A stretch of DNA of 64,000 nucleotides from Chloropicon primus. Lineage: Eukaryota > Chlorophyta > Chloropicophyceae > Chloropicales > Chloropicaceae. The position numbers and the translations under genes were made by a program. Location: NCBI GenBank assembly GCA_023205875.1, contig CP060760.1, positions 186,001 through 250,000 of the forward strand. Direction: 5' to 3'. The notes under the pieces were generated by a model, which worked only from the letters and a program-made list of their open reading frames with translations, did not search any database and was not told where the DNA came from. Below, piece by piece: positions 45,766 to 55,324 of this stretch. Within the stretch, counting starts at the first letter, position 1; each line of letters opens with the position of its first letter.

Positions 45766-46707
45766 ATGCCAGCAACAGCTTCGAGAGGGCCAGGTAGCTT
45801 GACGGGAGAGTACGACGAGGTACGTCGCCGAGTGGAGCTCCTGAAGCAGCAGCACAAGGAGATCGTGGAGGCTCGTCGTGCGGCGGAGGAGGTGGAGTCC
45901 GTGGCGACTCTGAGGTTCGAGGAGGAGAAGCATGCTTTGGAACAGGCAGCGAAGCAGAAGCAGAGGGAGCTCGAAAGGAAGCTGAAGGACAGCCTGGAGC
46001 GGAGTGCGAAAGCCCGTGACCTTCACGAGAGGGAGAAGAGGGCTCTGGTTCAAAAGCATGAAGCCTCGAAGCGGGCTTTGGAGGAAAAGCACGAGGAAGA
46101 GCTCGCCAGAAGGGACGAGGAGGTGGCCGAGTTGGCTGACAAGGTCAGGGAGTGCGAGGATGCCATGAAGCACCTCGAGCAGCTTCACGAGGAGGACAGG
46201 ATGGCCTGGCAGAGGGAAGAGGAGGCTTGCAAGAAGGAGGTGGAGACCCTGATAGAGGAAGACAAAGCGAAACTCAAGGGACAGTGCCGGAAGTGGAAAT
46301 CGCAAGCGGAGAGCGCGGAAGCGATGGTTCTCGAGGCTGCAGAGAAGCTGAAGAGGCAAGGACAGGCGATGGCGCAGAAAGAAAAGCTCTTGGCGGACCT
46401 TCAGCAGACCGTGGCGTTCATGGGGACGGAGAGGGAGCAAGAGAACGAGGCATTCAGAGAGAAATTCGACAACTTCGGAGAGGTCCAGGCTCAAAGGGAG
46501 GAGGAGTATGGGCAGAAGCTCAAGGCCATGGAAGAGAGTTACATGCGCAAGCTGGTTCAGTACAAGCAGAAGAAGAACATGGATCTCGATATGCTGAGAG
46601 ACCAATTCGAGAAAGTCGTCAACAAGAAGGACGGCATGATATCTCAGCTGAAGCACCAGCTGAAGCAACTGAACGAACAGATGCAGCAACTGAATCAACT
46701 CGTTTAA
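45766..46707 (+). CDS. Long coiled-coil protein
   Basis: 313 residues from the ATG at 45766, with an in-frame alternative start at 45427 (426 residues). Nearly the whole protein is one predicted coiled coil rich in Glu, Lys, Gln and Arg, with heptads such as REKRALVQKHEASKRALEEK and few breaks. The end reads MLRDQFEKVVNKKDGMISQL, then Gln-rich. Nothing outside the coil helps to name it; centrosomal, spindle, vesicle-tether or flagellar-type proteins all look like this. The gene is convergent with the JmjC-like gene, 49 bases between stops. Confidence 0.68.
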   Translation: MPATASRGPGSLTGEYDEVRRRVELLKQQHKEIVEARRAAEEVESVATLRFEEEKHALEQAAKQKQRELERKLKDSLERSAKARDLHEREKRALVQKHEASKRALEEKHEEELARRDEEVAELADKVRECEDAMKHLEQLHEEDRMAWQREEEACKKEVETLIEEDKAKLKGQCRKWKSQAESAEAMVLEAAEKLKRQGQAMAQKEKLLADLQQTVAFMGTEREQENEAFREKFDNFGEVQAQREEEYGQKLKAMEESYMRKLVQYKQKKNMDLDMLRDQFEKVVNKKDGMISQLKHQLKQLNEQMQQLNQLV

Positions 46708-46756
46708 ATACCTTTGTACACCGGCAATTCCTTAGAAACACCTTATATAAATTACG

Positions 46757-48346
46757 TCACTCCCCCCCTTGTTTCATGTTCATCATGCACTCGTGGAGCC
46801 TCCTTTCTAAGCACGCCCTCTTCAGCTTCTTCCGGTCCTTGAGCGCCTCTTCCCTGGTGTCTCGACGTGGGCCCCACCTGGGTTGACCCCTTTCGTGCAC
46901 CATGGCATAAAAAGCCTTCCCGCCGTCTGACAAGATCTTCTCCTCCTCCTCGCTCATGCCGTCGACGAGACTCTTTCTCAAGGCCTCCCTGGGGTCCAGC
47001 TCCACTGCGACTATGCCTCGCCGTTTCAGGTCCTCCTGAAGCTTTCTGATTCGAGTGCATACCTCTTCGCGCTGCGGGAAGAACTCCTCGAGAAGCAAAG
47101 CGCTCAGGGAGCTTTCGATCCTCACGAGTTTCTGCTTGGCCATCTTCAACCCCGAATCCTCGCCCTCCCCAGCGGTGCCTCCGTCCGAGAGCGCATCCAC
47201 TTGGGACAAGCACTCCTCGGCCTGCGTCATCAGCGGCTCGGCAACGTGACGCAATATCTTCTCCCCGTCTTGCAGATCCTTCTCGATGAAGTCGTACAAG
47301 ATGGGGTCTTTGTTCCATATCCTTGCCCTCCTCAAAAAGTATTCCACCTCGTCCAAAAATACTTTGGAGATACGCCGTTGCTCTATCATGACGCAGTCCT
47401 GCGCCGTCACCACCATGTGAGGCGCGTTGGGGGGAGAGAGAAGTGGGTAGCCGCCCGCAAGCAATGGCGCCACCCAAAATACCGGAAGCATGGCGTCATC
47501 CGGGAGGTACTCGGAGGGAGTGGTAAACAAGTCCAGGCAGGCCGCCCGTCCCGTCTTATTTCCCTCCAAGTCCTGCGTTATAAGCTTGTAGTGGCTCTTC
47601 TCGGCAAAGATGAATATCTTCACAATGGGCTTCCCGCTCTTGTCCCAATAACGAGCATCCTTCTGCTTGTCCTCCTTCAGAGGCAGGCCAACCTGAAGCA
47701 CAAACTCCCCTCCATCATCCAAGTGCCACCACGTAACGGCCCCCCTTTGAGAAAGTCTCGTGGCATTATCGCAGACCACGCCAACGTCTGAAGCATCCGG
47801 CTCCGCTTCCTCGCCCCTGCTGCTGCCCAGCATCATCGGCAGGGGCCACTCCAGCTCCCTGGGAAGCACAGGTATCTTCCCCTTCCCCTCCTCACCATAA
47901 CCTTGCTCCTCCTCCTCCCTGTGAAACATCTGCAAGTTCTTCGGGTTCTGGTTCAGGGGGTCCACGACGTCCTTGAAGCTTCCCACGAGAGAGAGGTACT
48001 CCTCATCGCACAGGTCCCTCCCTGGAGCGCCCCAGCCGCCCAGGAACGCAATCTTGGGACGGCAGAAGTCGAAACTGCTGTCGCAATAATACTCCAAAGC
48101 GCATCCCTTCCCCTCATCGCCCTGGATGACTTGGAAAGGAGCAGAGGCGTACTTCGGGTCAGCGAGGAGAACGGGAACGCCCTTGAGGACGTATTCGAAG
48201 ACTTGGGACTCGGTGCTGGCGAGGGGAGCCACCTTGCACCGCCATCGGGTGGACATCCCCTCCGTCAGCCTCGTTGGAACGCCCCATTCCTCCAGCACTT
48301 CCCGCAGGACGCGCGAAGAAGGAGGCTCGTCTCCTTCCGCCATCAT
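46757..48346 (-). CDS. Unknown protein with possible JmjC/cupin-like core
   Basis: 529 residues from the ATG at 48346. The N-terminal half recalls JmjC-type dioxygenases: VFEYVLKGVPVLLADPKYAS, then WWHLDDGGEFVLQVGLPL, whose His-x-Asp could bind iron, and PHMVVTAQDCVMIEQRR where the distal part of a cupin barrel would fall. The C-terminal half is helical and charged (SSLSALLLEEFFPQREEVCT; REALRKSLVDGMSEEEEKIL). The second iron-binding His is not certain, so a real oxygenase activity is doubtful. It could be a lineage-specific family. Confidence 0.66.
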   Translation of the reverse strand: MMAEGDEPPSSRVLREVLEEWGVPTRLTEGMSTRWRCKVAPLASTESQVFEYVLKGVPVLLADPKYASAPFQVIQGDEGKGCALEYYCDSSFDFCRPKIAFLGGWGAPGRDLCDEEYLSLVGSFKDVVDPLNQNPKNLQMFHREEEEQGYGEEGKGKIPVLPRELEWPLPMMLGSSRGEEAEPDASDVGVVCDNATRLSQRGAVTWWHLDDGGEFVLQVGLPLKEDKQKDARYWDKSGKPIVKIFIFAEKSHYKLITQDLEGNKTGRAACLDLFTTPSEYLPDDAMLPVFWVAPLLAGGYPLLSPPNAPHMVVTAQDCVMIEQRRISKVFLDEVEYFLRRARIWNKDPILYDFIEKDLQDGEKILRHVAEPLMTQAEECLSQVDALSDGGTAGEGEDSGLKMAKQKLVRIESSLSALLLEEFFPQREEVCTRIRKLQEDLKRRGIVAVELDPREALRKSLVDGMSEEEEKILSDGGKAFYAMVHERGQPRWGPRRDTREEALKDRKKLKRACLERRLHECMMNMKQGGE

Positions 48347-48594
48347 TCCCCTCTCTCTCTCTCTCTCTCAATCGCTGATGGTTGGTTTGAGCTCAAGGCT
48401 CTGAGGACGGCGGATCAAAGGGGGATTGGATTGGATTGGAGGCAATGCTGGGCGGGAAGTGGAAGTTCACCTCTAGGGCCTTCTGTGGATGCCTCACTTG
48501 CTTGCTGGGCGTTCTTCGAAAGCTTTTGGATGATGCAATGCCATGGTTGGAGCCCAAGGGACAAGAAAACAATGATATATGGACAACAGGATAA

Positions 48595-49944
48595 CTAGTT
48601 TTTACTGATCCCCTCCAGCTCCGCCACGGGGGCGGCTTCTCCCTCCTGTCCCTGCTTCTGTTCCTGCTCGAAGAGTTTGATCAGATCGCTGGAGACGTGG
48701 CTACAGGGCTCCCAAGAGTTCTCGTAACCGTCGGACCACTCCACCAGGTACTCTAATTCCATCTCGGCCTCCTCCTTCGGGGCCTCCTCGTCCCCTTCGC
48801 CGCCTTCCTTCGTCACTTGCCTCCTCTCCAGCACCCGGCTTGCCACCGCGTATTCCATTCCCCTGTCGAAGTCCTCTACCACGTCTTCCGCCATGTGCTT
48901 AAGCGGGACCCAGCTCGGCTCCACGTCGCTTTCGCTCCACTGGACCAGAAACTCCCTCTCGCTCAGATCGAAGGCCTCGTCCTCGTCCTCGGCAGCCGTC
49001 GCGTCACTCGAACCAAAGCCCATCTCCGCCTCCAGGGTGTCGTTCAAGTCCTTCTCTTCCTCCTCGACGCTCCTCTTCTTCCTGGCCTTCAGGACCTGGC
49101 CCGGGGTGACCTCCTCGTAAAGATTTGCCTCGAGTTCCCTGATGACTTCCTCCAGCTGGAGCTTCCTGGCAAACACGGATGGGTTGTTCTTCGGCAAGTT
49201 GTCCCTCAGCGACTCCACCAGCTCCAGCGCTGACCTCTCTTCGTTGTCCTTGATCTCGGGATCGGCCCCGGCCTCGATCAGCTCGTTCACGATCTCCTTG
49301 TGCATGTACCCACTCGCAATGTGCAGCGGCGTGTACCCGTCCTTGTCCCTCAAGTCCACCTCGGCACCGTTCACGAGCAGGAGCTTGACGCACTTGGTGT
49401 TTCCGGTGCCGCACGCGTAGTGGAGCGCGGACCTCAGCTCGTCGTCCACGCCCGAGACCAGAGCGTCCCTCCCGCCAATCAGCATGCTCACGATGACGTC
49501 GTACGCTGCCGTCTTGACGGCTTTCCACCACTTGTCCTCGTAATTCCTCAAGAGGTCCTCCGAGATGTCGTCGGCGCTCTCCCAGCTGTCCTCGTAATCA
49601 TCCTGCCACTTGACGAGGTACTGCACGTAAGGCTTCCCGCTCTCCTTGTCCCGGACCAGCCTAACCCCCACGAGCTCCTCCACCTCCGCCTCCACGGCGT
49701 TGCTCTCCTGCGTCCCACTCGCGAGGACCGCCGTGGATGACAGTGGCCTGGTCCCCCTCCTCGCCCCAACCCCCCTCCCCCTCGAGCCAAGCCCCACACT
49801 GCAGCAGCGAGGACTCGTCGTCGTCGTCGTCGTCGCGCTCCTCCCCTTGGTCGCAAACCCCGGCCTCGTCACACGGAGGAGGACGCCGACCCCTCTCGAG
49901 CAGGAGGACGGCACCAACTCCCTCCCAACTCCTCCTGGCCTCAT
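48595..49944 (-). CDS. CAO: cpSRP43, chloroplast signal recognition particle 43-kDa subunit
   Basis: 449 residues from the ATG at 49944. The first 80 residues are Arg/Ser/Thr-rich, a plastid transit peptide. Chromodomain 1 follows (VQYLVKWQDDYEDSWESADD), then ankyrin repeats (SALHYACGTGNTKCVKLLLV; GYTPLHIASGYMHKEIVNEL; GADPEIKDNEERSALELVES), then chromodomains 2 (FLVQWSESDVEPSWVPLKHM) and 3 (YLVEWSDGYENSWEPCSHVS). This order is unique to cpSRP43, the stromal chaperone that carries LHC proteins with cpSRP54 to Alb3 in the thylakoid. Its presence ties the genome to the green lineage. The promoter is the inverted copy of that of the Tim17-family gene. Confidence 0.96.
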   Translation of the reverse strand: MRPGGVGRELVPSSCSRGVGVLLRVTRPGFATKGRSATTTTTTSPRCCSVGLGSRGRGVGARRGTRPLSSTAVLASGTQESNAVEAEVEELVGVRLVRDKESGKPYVQYLVKWQDDYEDSWESADDISEDLLRNYEDKWWKAVKTAAYDVIVSMLIGGRDALVSGVDDELRSALHYACGTGNTKCVKLLLVNGAEVDLRDKDGYTPLHIASGYMHKEIVNELIEAGADPEIKDNEERSALELVESLRDNLPKNNPSVFARKLQLEEVIRELEANLYEEVTPGQVLKARKKRSVEEEEKDLNDTLEAEMGFGSSDATAAEDEDEAFDLSEREFLVQWSESDVEPSWVPLKHMAEDVVEDFDRGMEYAVASRVLERRQVTKEGGEGDEEAPKEEAEMELEYLVEWSDGYENSWEPCSHVSSDLIKLFEQEQKQGQEGEAAPVAELEGISKN

Positions 49945-50753
49945 CCTTCTCCCTCGGATGCTGCTGCTGCTCTTTGCTGATGTATCCTTCCCTCTCTCTT
50001 CACGAAAGGGATCTCCTGTCTGCACCTCAGTGCCTCAAGAAGCGCACCAAATCCTTCGAGTGCCGGTTCGTTCGAACGCTCGCGACACGACGCTTCCTCT
50101 GGCGCACCTCTCCCTCGCAATCCTCCTCTTCCCCGTCGCCCCTTCCCTCGTGAGCTGACTTCACTCGCCTGCTTCAGACAGAACCATCATGACGTCAGTC
50201 CTCGTCAAATCCTCCACAGGGAACCAAATCTTTCCAGCGACGGCTCTTTCGAACGCTCTCGAGACGAGTTTTCCGTCGAGCAGGTTCTCTCTCTCCCTCG
50301 CCCCCTTCCCGCCTTGTCTCCGTCACTTACCTCCGTCCTCGTCTGACAAGGTCCGCCGCTCGCTTTCTGTTATCCAAAGAAGCAGCCAATCACAAGGATT
50401 TCGCCTCGACTGCAGACTAAAAAGGTCAAGTGCTCCGAGAGCGGAACCTTTGAGGGGATCCGGTGGATAGTAAAGAGCTTTGGTGGTGCGCAAGAGGGAT
50501 ATTGTTGGATAGATTATTTCACGATCATTCGAAAGAGCTGTCGCTTGACGCGTTTCGTGGCGTGTGTCATCCGGACGCGTTGGTTTTGTTCCACAAACAC
50601 TGCCTCGAACTGGTCAGGAGAGGAGAGGGAGGGGACCTTTCGACGGCGGTTTGGCGCTGAGGGAGGCGGTTCCGTGCCACGAAAGTTGACACCAAGCGAA
50701 AGGGGTAGATTTTATCACGAGCTTTCGATTGGTACCCCACTTGACGAGCAACA
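49945..50753. promoter_or_regulatory. Divergent promoter region cpSRP43/CCDC137-like
   Basis: About 800 bases without a gene. The left part contains two modules reading toward cpSRP43 (TTCGAA at 50071 and 50248, 177 bases apart), included in the inverted repeat 50070-50311. To the right, ATTCGAAAGAGCTGTCGCTT (50527) and a weaker GCTTTCGATTGG block (50721) read toward the CCDC137-like gene. Confidence 0.6.
50070..50311 (-). repeat. Right copy of the long inverted repeat
   Basis: Reverse complement of 44181-44425 at very high identity; see that entry. The match stops on the cpSRP43 side right after CGTTCGAACGA and on the other side at the pyrimidine-rich run near 50311. Confidence 0.9.
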
Positions 50754-51434
50754 ATGCCGGGAAAAGGGAAGAGAAGGCGTCTGAGGAATCAGCAGATTGC
50801 CAAGGAGCAGTCGAGGAGAATGCAGAACATGCAGAACAATCGGATGTTCCGTCTTCACGATGGTTCCGGCGAGAAGCTCACGGGTTCGAAGGAAGAGAAC
50901 CACATTCCGAAGAACCTTCGGTTCATCATGGCGTTCAACGAGGGGAAGGGCAAGGGGGAGGAGGCCGGGGAGGCGTCGGGCTCCGGGGGGGGGAAGAGGC
51001 GGCGGACGGGAGGCAAGGAGAAGGAGGCCGAGAAGACTGGGGGGAAGATGGAGGCCTCGACCTCCCAGAACGCTGGTGGGGATGCGGCCGGGTCGTCGAG
51101 CCAGGCCCCGGGCGCAAGCCAAAGCAAATTGAAGAAGGGGGCGAAAAAGTCGCAGCAGCAGGAGGCGGAGTTCGTCCTCTCCAAGGGGAGGGCCAAGGAC
51201 GGCCAGGTGAAGCTCGAGCGCGTGAAGGGCCAGAAGAAGAAGAAGAAGGGGTACCTGCAGCTGAGGAAGGAGAAGAAGCTCCAGCAGAAGCAGAGGAAGA
51301 AAGCTGCGATGGAGGACGAGGAAGCAGATTTAAAGTACGACGAGAGAAAATTCTTCGATGAGGTTGCGTACGAGCCGCCCGCTCTGGCGATGCAAAAGTC
51401 CAAGGAGTTCTACTCGAAGAAGCGCGGGGCATGA
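50754..51434 (+). CDS. CCDC137-like basic nuclear protein
   Basis: 226 residues from the ATG at 50754. It is strongly Lys/Arg/Gln-rich. The start GKGKRRRLRNQQIAKEQSRR and the block NHIPKNLRFIMAFNEGK precede a Gly/Ser-rich linker; the C-terminal part has the coiled KKGYLQLRKEKKLQQKQRKK stretch and KFFDEVAYEPPALAMQKSKE. A charged segment followed by F..V...PP.L is the pattern of the CCDC137 family, nucleolar/nuclear proteins with RNA-related roles. The match is short and the rest is low complexity, so the name is tentative. Confidence 0.66.
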   Translation: MPGKGKRRRLRNQQIAKEQSRRMQNMQNNRMFRLHDGSGEKLTGSKEENHIPKNLRFIMAFNEGKGKGEEAGEASGSGGGKRRRTGGKEKEAEKTGGKMEASTSQNAGGDAAGSSSQAPGASQSKLKKGAKKSQQQEAEFVLSKGRAKDGQVKLERVKGQKKKKKGYLQLRKEKKLQQKQRKKAAMEDEEADLKYDERKFFDEVAYEPPALAMQKSKEFYSKKRGA

Positions 51435-51576
51435 GGAGCGCCCTTCGGCTTGGCCACCGCGCGCACACACGTCTCAAGTATTTTAGGATACATATTAACA
51501 GCGACAAAAGTAAAACAAATGCAGTTTTAGTTTTTGTTTGTGTGAAGGCGTGGCCGACTGCTGCTCGGGTAAAGCG

Positions 51577-52444
51577 TCACAGCTTGGTGTCCTGAAACAC
51601 TTGCGTCCACAAGAAGGCCTCCGAGAGCACCATCTCCAGGTCCTTGTACGTCCACTCGGCCGTCGGCAGCTTCTGCAGCAGGATGATCATCTCCTGGAAA
51701 TCCATGTTTTGGAGCCTCTCCGAGAAGTTCACGAGCAGAGCCAGCGCCACGAAGACCACGAATGACTTTATGTTGTCCCCTTCCGCGATGTAAGTGTCCC
51801 AAAGCCTGCAGACGAGCGCAAAAGGAAGCTCCCGCATGATGAGACAGTTGAACCACCTCACGGTGAAATGGAGCAGCTCGAGGCCTTCGCTCTCCATGTG
51901 GCTCAGCAAGTCCTTGTCAACCCTCCTCAGGAGCGATTCCATTTCCTTCACGCATCTTCTGATCCCTGCGAGAGTCGAGAGAAAGACAACAGAGGCCTGA
52001 CGTCAGTGGAACTCGCCTCCGGAAAAACAAAAAACAAAAGTTTGCCCGAGCGGCACAGAAAACAGGGACGTACCCGGCTGCTCCCTCGTGTACATGTCCT
52101 CGACCCGATCCATGAGCTTGCAGAAGCACCAGTAGCAGTCCCCTTCGATGTCGATGAGCTTATCATCGTGTATGCTGTCGACGTCCCACGTCCCCATATC
52201 TCCCGGGAACACCCTCGACAAGAAGACGTGCAAGAATGGCGTGAGAACGTCGTTCAAGCCTTGGACGTAACCGCTGCTCGGGTGGGTGCAGGCCCTGATG
52301 TACAGAATCCTTATCAGGGACCTTTGCAAGGCCGATTTCCCGAACAGCTTCACGGTGGGCTCCGTCCTCGGAGCGTCTATCGCAATCTGCCTCAGAGTCC
52401 CAAGCTCCTCCTCACTTTTGGGTGGAGCACAGCACAGCAACATC

Positions 52445-52475
<31 letters not shown>

Positions 52476-52994
52476 TCATCACCAATGGGAGAACGAAGAG
52501 TGAGAATGGTTCAGTACGCTTCCAGTGGTCTCGACTTCTGGCTCGGCCACTCACCTCTTCCTTGAGTTGGACACCTCATAGTGCGTCTTCAAGAGGTCCC
52601 TATACGCTTTTCGCTTGCAGTTCACCACGTCCTGCCAGCTGCTTGTTTCCCTTGGCAGATATCCCAGCATGAGCTGCCAGCAAATGGGCCTCAAGTCCTG
52701 CGGTATGCCGCCCCAGCTCACCTGCTGAAGCTGCTCAATGTCGACCACAGACTTGTTCAATATCTTCAACAGCTTGTCCCTCTGACTCTCGCTCCATTCT
52801 CTTGGCATCAACGCCTTCCTCTTGTCATAGGATGTGGTGGAAGTGGTGCTCGTGCTCGTGCTTGTCCCAGCAGGATGAGGCTGGTCTCTCGCCTCCGCGC
52901 CATTCTCAAGCTTCGAAGGGGAAGGGGAAGGGCTCTCCACAACGCTGTCCTCCCCCGAGACGTACGCGGCGAACCGCCTCGCGTTCTCCCACAT
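51577..52994 (-). CDS. TBC1D22-type Rab GTPase-activating protein, three exons
   Basis: Exons 52994-52555, 52414-52074 and 51965-51577 join across introns of 140 and 108 bases (GTGAGT and GTACGT donors) into 389 residues. The TBC domain covers most of it: VSWGGIPQDLRPICWQLMLG, IAIDAPRTEP with the catalytic Arg finger, SGYVQGLNDVLTPFLHVFLS with the Gln finger, and EGLELLHFTVRWFNCLIMRE. The IRRCVKEMESL segment made by the second splice matches TBC1D22/Gyp1. Gyp1 acts on Ypt1/Rab1 at the Golgi. The first intron contains an ACA/CAA microsatellite (about 52440-52480). Confidence 0.94.
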
Positions 52995-53147
52995 GGCGCC
53001 GCTTCACCTCCTCTCTCTCCTCTTCTGCTGGATTTGGATCGAGATGAAGTTAAACTCGACATCGCAATCGCATCGGCTGATGATGGTGATGATGATGGCG
53101 ATGATGAATAGAGGGGAGGAGGATCTAGGGAGTGACTCTTCACCGCT

Positions 53148-53178
<31 letters not shown>

Positions 53179-53310
53179 TCTCTCTTCTCTCTCTGTCGGT
53201 TCTCTCTCGGAGTACGCAAGAAAGCAGCAGCTGATCGTGATGGAGAAGGAGAGACTGAAGTTTCAAGCTCACTCATGGCATGTAACAAAACAAGCCCAGG
53301 GGCGGACTTC
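52995..53310. other. Upstream region of TBC1D22 and 3' region of the BED gene
   Basis: The region contains TGATGATGG repeats (about 53080-53105) and a (TC)n microsatellite (about 53146-53175). Both flanking genes are on the minus strand. No promoter module is recognised and no coding frame is convincing. Confidence 0.3.
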
Positions 53311-55046
53311 TTAGTTATATTTCACCATGAGGGTGTTTTGGGTGTTTTTCTTCTCGAAGTTATCGCCGGGCTGAAGGAAGTCACCGCTCTCTATCGTTCT
53401 AATGTCCCGTTTACTTTGCAGGGGCCGCCTCTCCTCTTTCTCCCCAAGGGGCCTCACGCTCAACGCAAGCTTGCGCAGCAGAGGCGTATCCTCTCCGTGA
53501 GCAGATTCCCAATAACCAGTGACCCGAGACGCCAGCTTCCCGGGCGTCCTCCAATCTGCACGGCCTCTCTGCATCGCATCCCTCGTGCTGGCGTACCTGT
53601 CAAACTCCTCAGCAAGCCTCTTCAAGGTGGTCTCCAAGTCCACCTCGGCGGAGGGCAAGCTCCTAAAAAGGTTCACCAAGTGCTCTTCCATCGAAGGGCG
53701 ATCGTCTGCGCTCCAGATCACTGTTGGGTCCACGTACCTCAGGATTGTCTCCAGGTCGACCTTGCCCTTGTCGGTTCTCCCCCCGATGACCGGATACGGC
53801 GTTTGGCCGACAAGGCCCTCGGACGAATAGACTTCGATGGACACCGCGTTCTCCCAGACGCTCGCCAGCTCGTCGCCCAAGACGTCCTTCACCGTCACTT
53901 CGACGGCCTTGGCATATGCCGCTGTCTTTGCCGGCGCCAAGCAGAGGTTCGTGAGCTCTTCGGAGGAGGTCACGTAGTTCATCTCGTGCGGTTCCCCAGC
54001 CTCATCGTAGCAAACGATTCTCACCAGTGGGTACGGGACAAAGTCAGGCTCCACGACGATTCGCAGGAATGGAACGCCCTGGTAGTACTGCTGCCGCTTC
54101 TCCGCGATGCTTTGCTTCATTCGTTGGACGACAGCCCGAGACAGCTGCTCGAGGCAAGCGTTTCGGTCTTCCGGCAGGCTCGGGGCCTCGAGGTCGTCCG
54201 ACTTCTTCACAGTCCTGGACAAGAATGCGGTAAACGTCTTGAAACCCTTGGAGTCGATCACATCCAGGGGCAGCAAGTTCTTGGCGCAAAATTCGACGCC
54301 CTTTTGCAGCAGGTTCTCCCTCCTCCTCCCCGCCCCGTTGCACCTTTTGGTCCCAACCCTTTCGCCCGAGCGAACCGCCGCGGTGGCCTGGTCAATCACA
54401 TCGTCCACCTTGATCTGCTTTCTTGCGGACTTGGTCCCGCGCTCCCTGCCTGACTCGCCCACGAGCACCCCGTAAGCCTTCGGGTGCTTCTGCCTGTTTG
54501 TGTGTGTATGTGTGTGTGTTGGGATGATGGCAGAGATGCGATGCGATGCACAGACGCGGGTCGTTGTCGTTGCTTCAGTAACGCAACGCAGCGGAAGGAC
54601 GAGGACGAGGATGAGGACGAGGGGGAGGTCCGAGGCAAGGGACATCTCCAGGCACTCCGGTCGACTTACCTGATGTGGCGGAAGGGGTTGCCCAGGGAGT
54701 CCTTTGGAATCTTGAGCAACGTACCGCACCGTTTCCAAGTTCCGTCCGCGTCCCTCGTCGGCACGCAGCACAAGAAGTTGAGTCCGCCAGTCATCTCCGG
54801 CTTGAACAAGGCACCGACCTCGAAGAGCTTGGAACGCAAGGGCCTCCCGTTCTTCCCGAGAGCTTGGTGGACGGTGACCTCCACCTCGGAAGAGTTGTCC
54901 TTGCTCAGGACGAGGACCCTCTCGCCAGGCTGAGGCACAGCGCAGGAGGCCAAGTCGAACTCCTCCAAGTCACCATGAGCCGCCCAGCACGTCGCTGCCG
55001 CTTCGGTCGCCTTCCTCTTCATCGTCGTCGAGGACGTCGACGCCAT
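53311..55046 (-). CDS. BED zinc-finger/hAT transposase-derived gene, two exons
   Basis: Exons 55046-54670 and 54493-53311 join across a 176-base intron (GTAAGT donor, AAACAG acceptor with a CA run) into 519 residues. The splice creates FRHIRQKHPKAYG, the His-rich end of a BED-type finger whose Cys lie in LNFLCCV...TWKRC. Next, LLQKGVEFCAKNLLPLDVID and SKGFKTFTAFL match the start of hAT transposase bodies (LLPF.VVE..GF..L), and YWESAHGEDTPLLRKLALSV resembles the hAT C-terminal dimerisation segment. The DDE/RNase-H middle is short and unrecognisable. I see no terminal inverted repeats. This looks like a domesticated hAT gene, perhaps a DNA-binding regulator; a fast-evolving unrelated family is the alternative. 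Confidence 0.75.
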
Positions 55047-55324
55047 CGTGGTCGAGTGCTTATCTCTCGAAAGGGACTCTCCTGTCCACAAAAACTGCCA
55101 CGTGGCGCTCGTGGAACACGTGGCAGAAGAAAAGCGTGGCCGAAAAAGCACCAAGAATAGGATATTTTGGGGGGACGAGGATCGAAGACGGGTGAGGAGG
55201 GGATCGGGATCGTGGATGAACACAATCCTTCTTTCTATGCGTCATCTTTGTACAGTAGTGTTACAGGATTGATTGTGGGGTTTGCTTTTCTTCTTCTTTT
55301 CTTCTAAACTATTTCTTTCTAGCG

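Noticed and set aside
49737-50158. Open frames shared between 44331-44822 and 49646-50158 that look like a duplicated protein
   Set aside because: The similarity is nucleotide identity of the inverted promoter repeat, read in opposite contexts; no coding constraint is visible.
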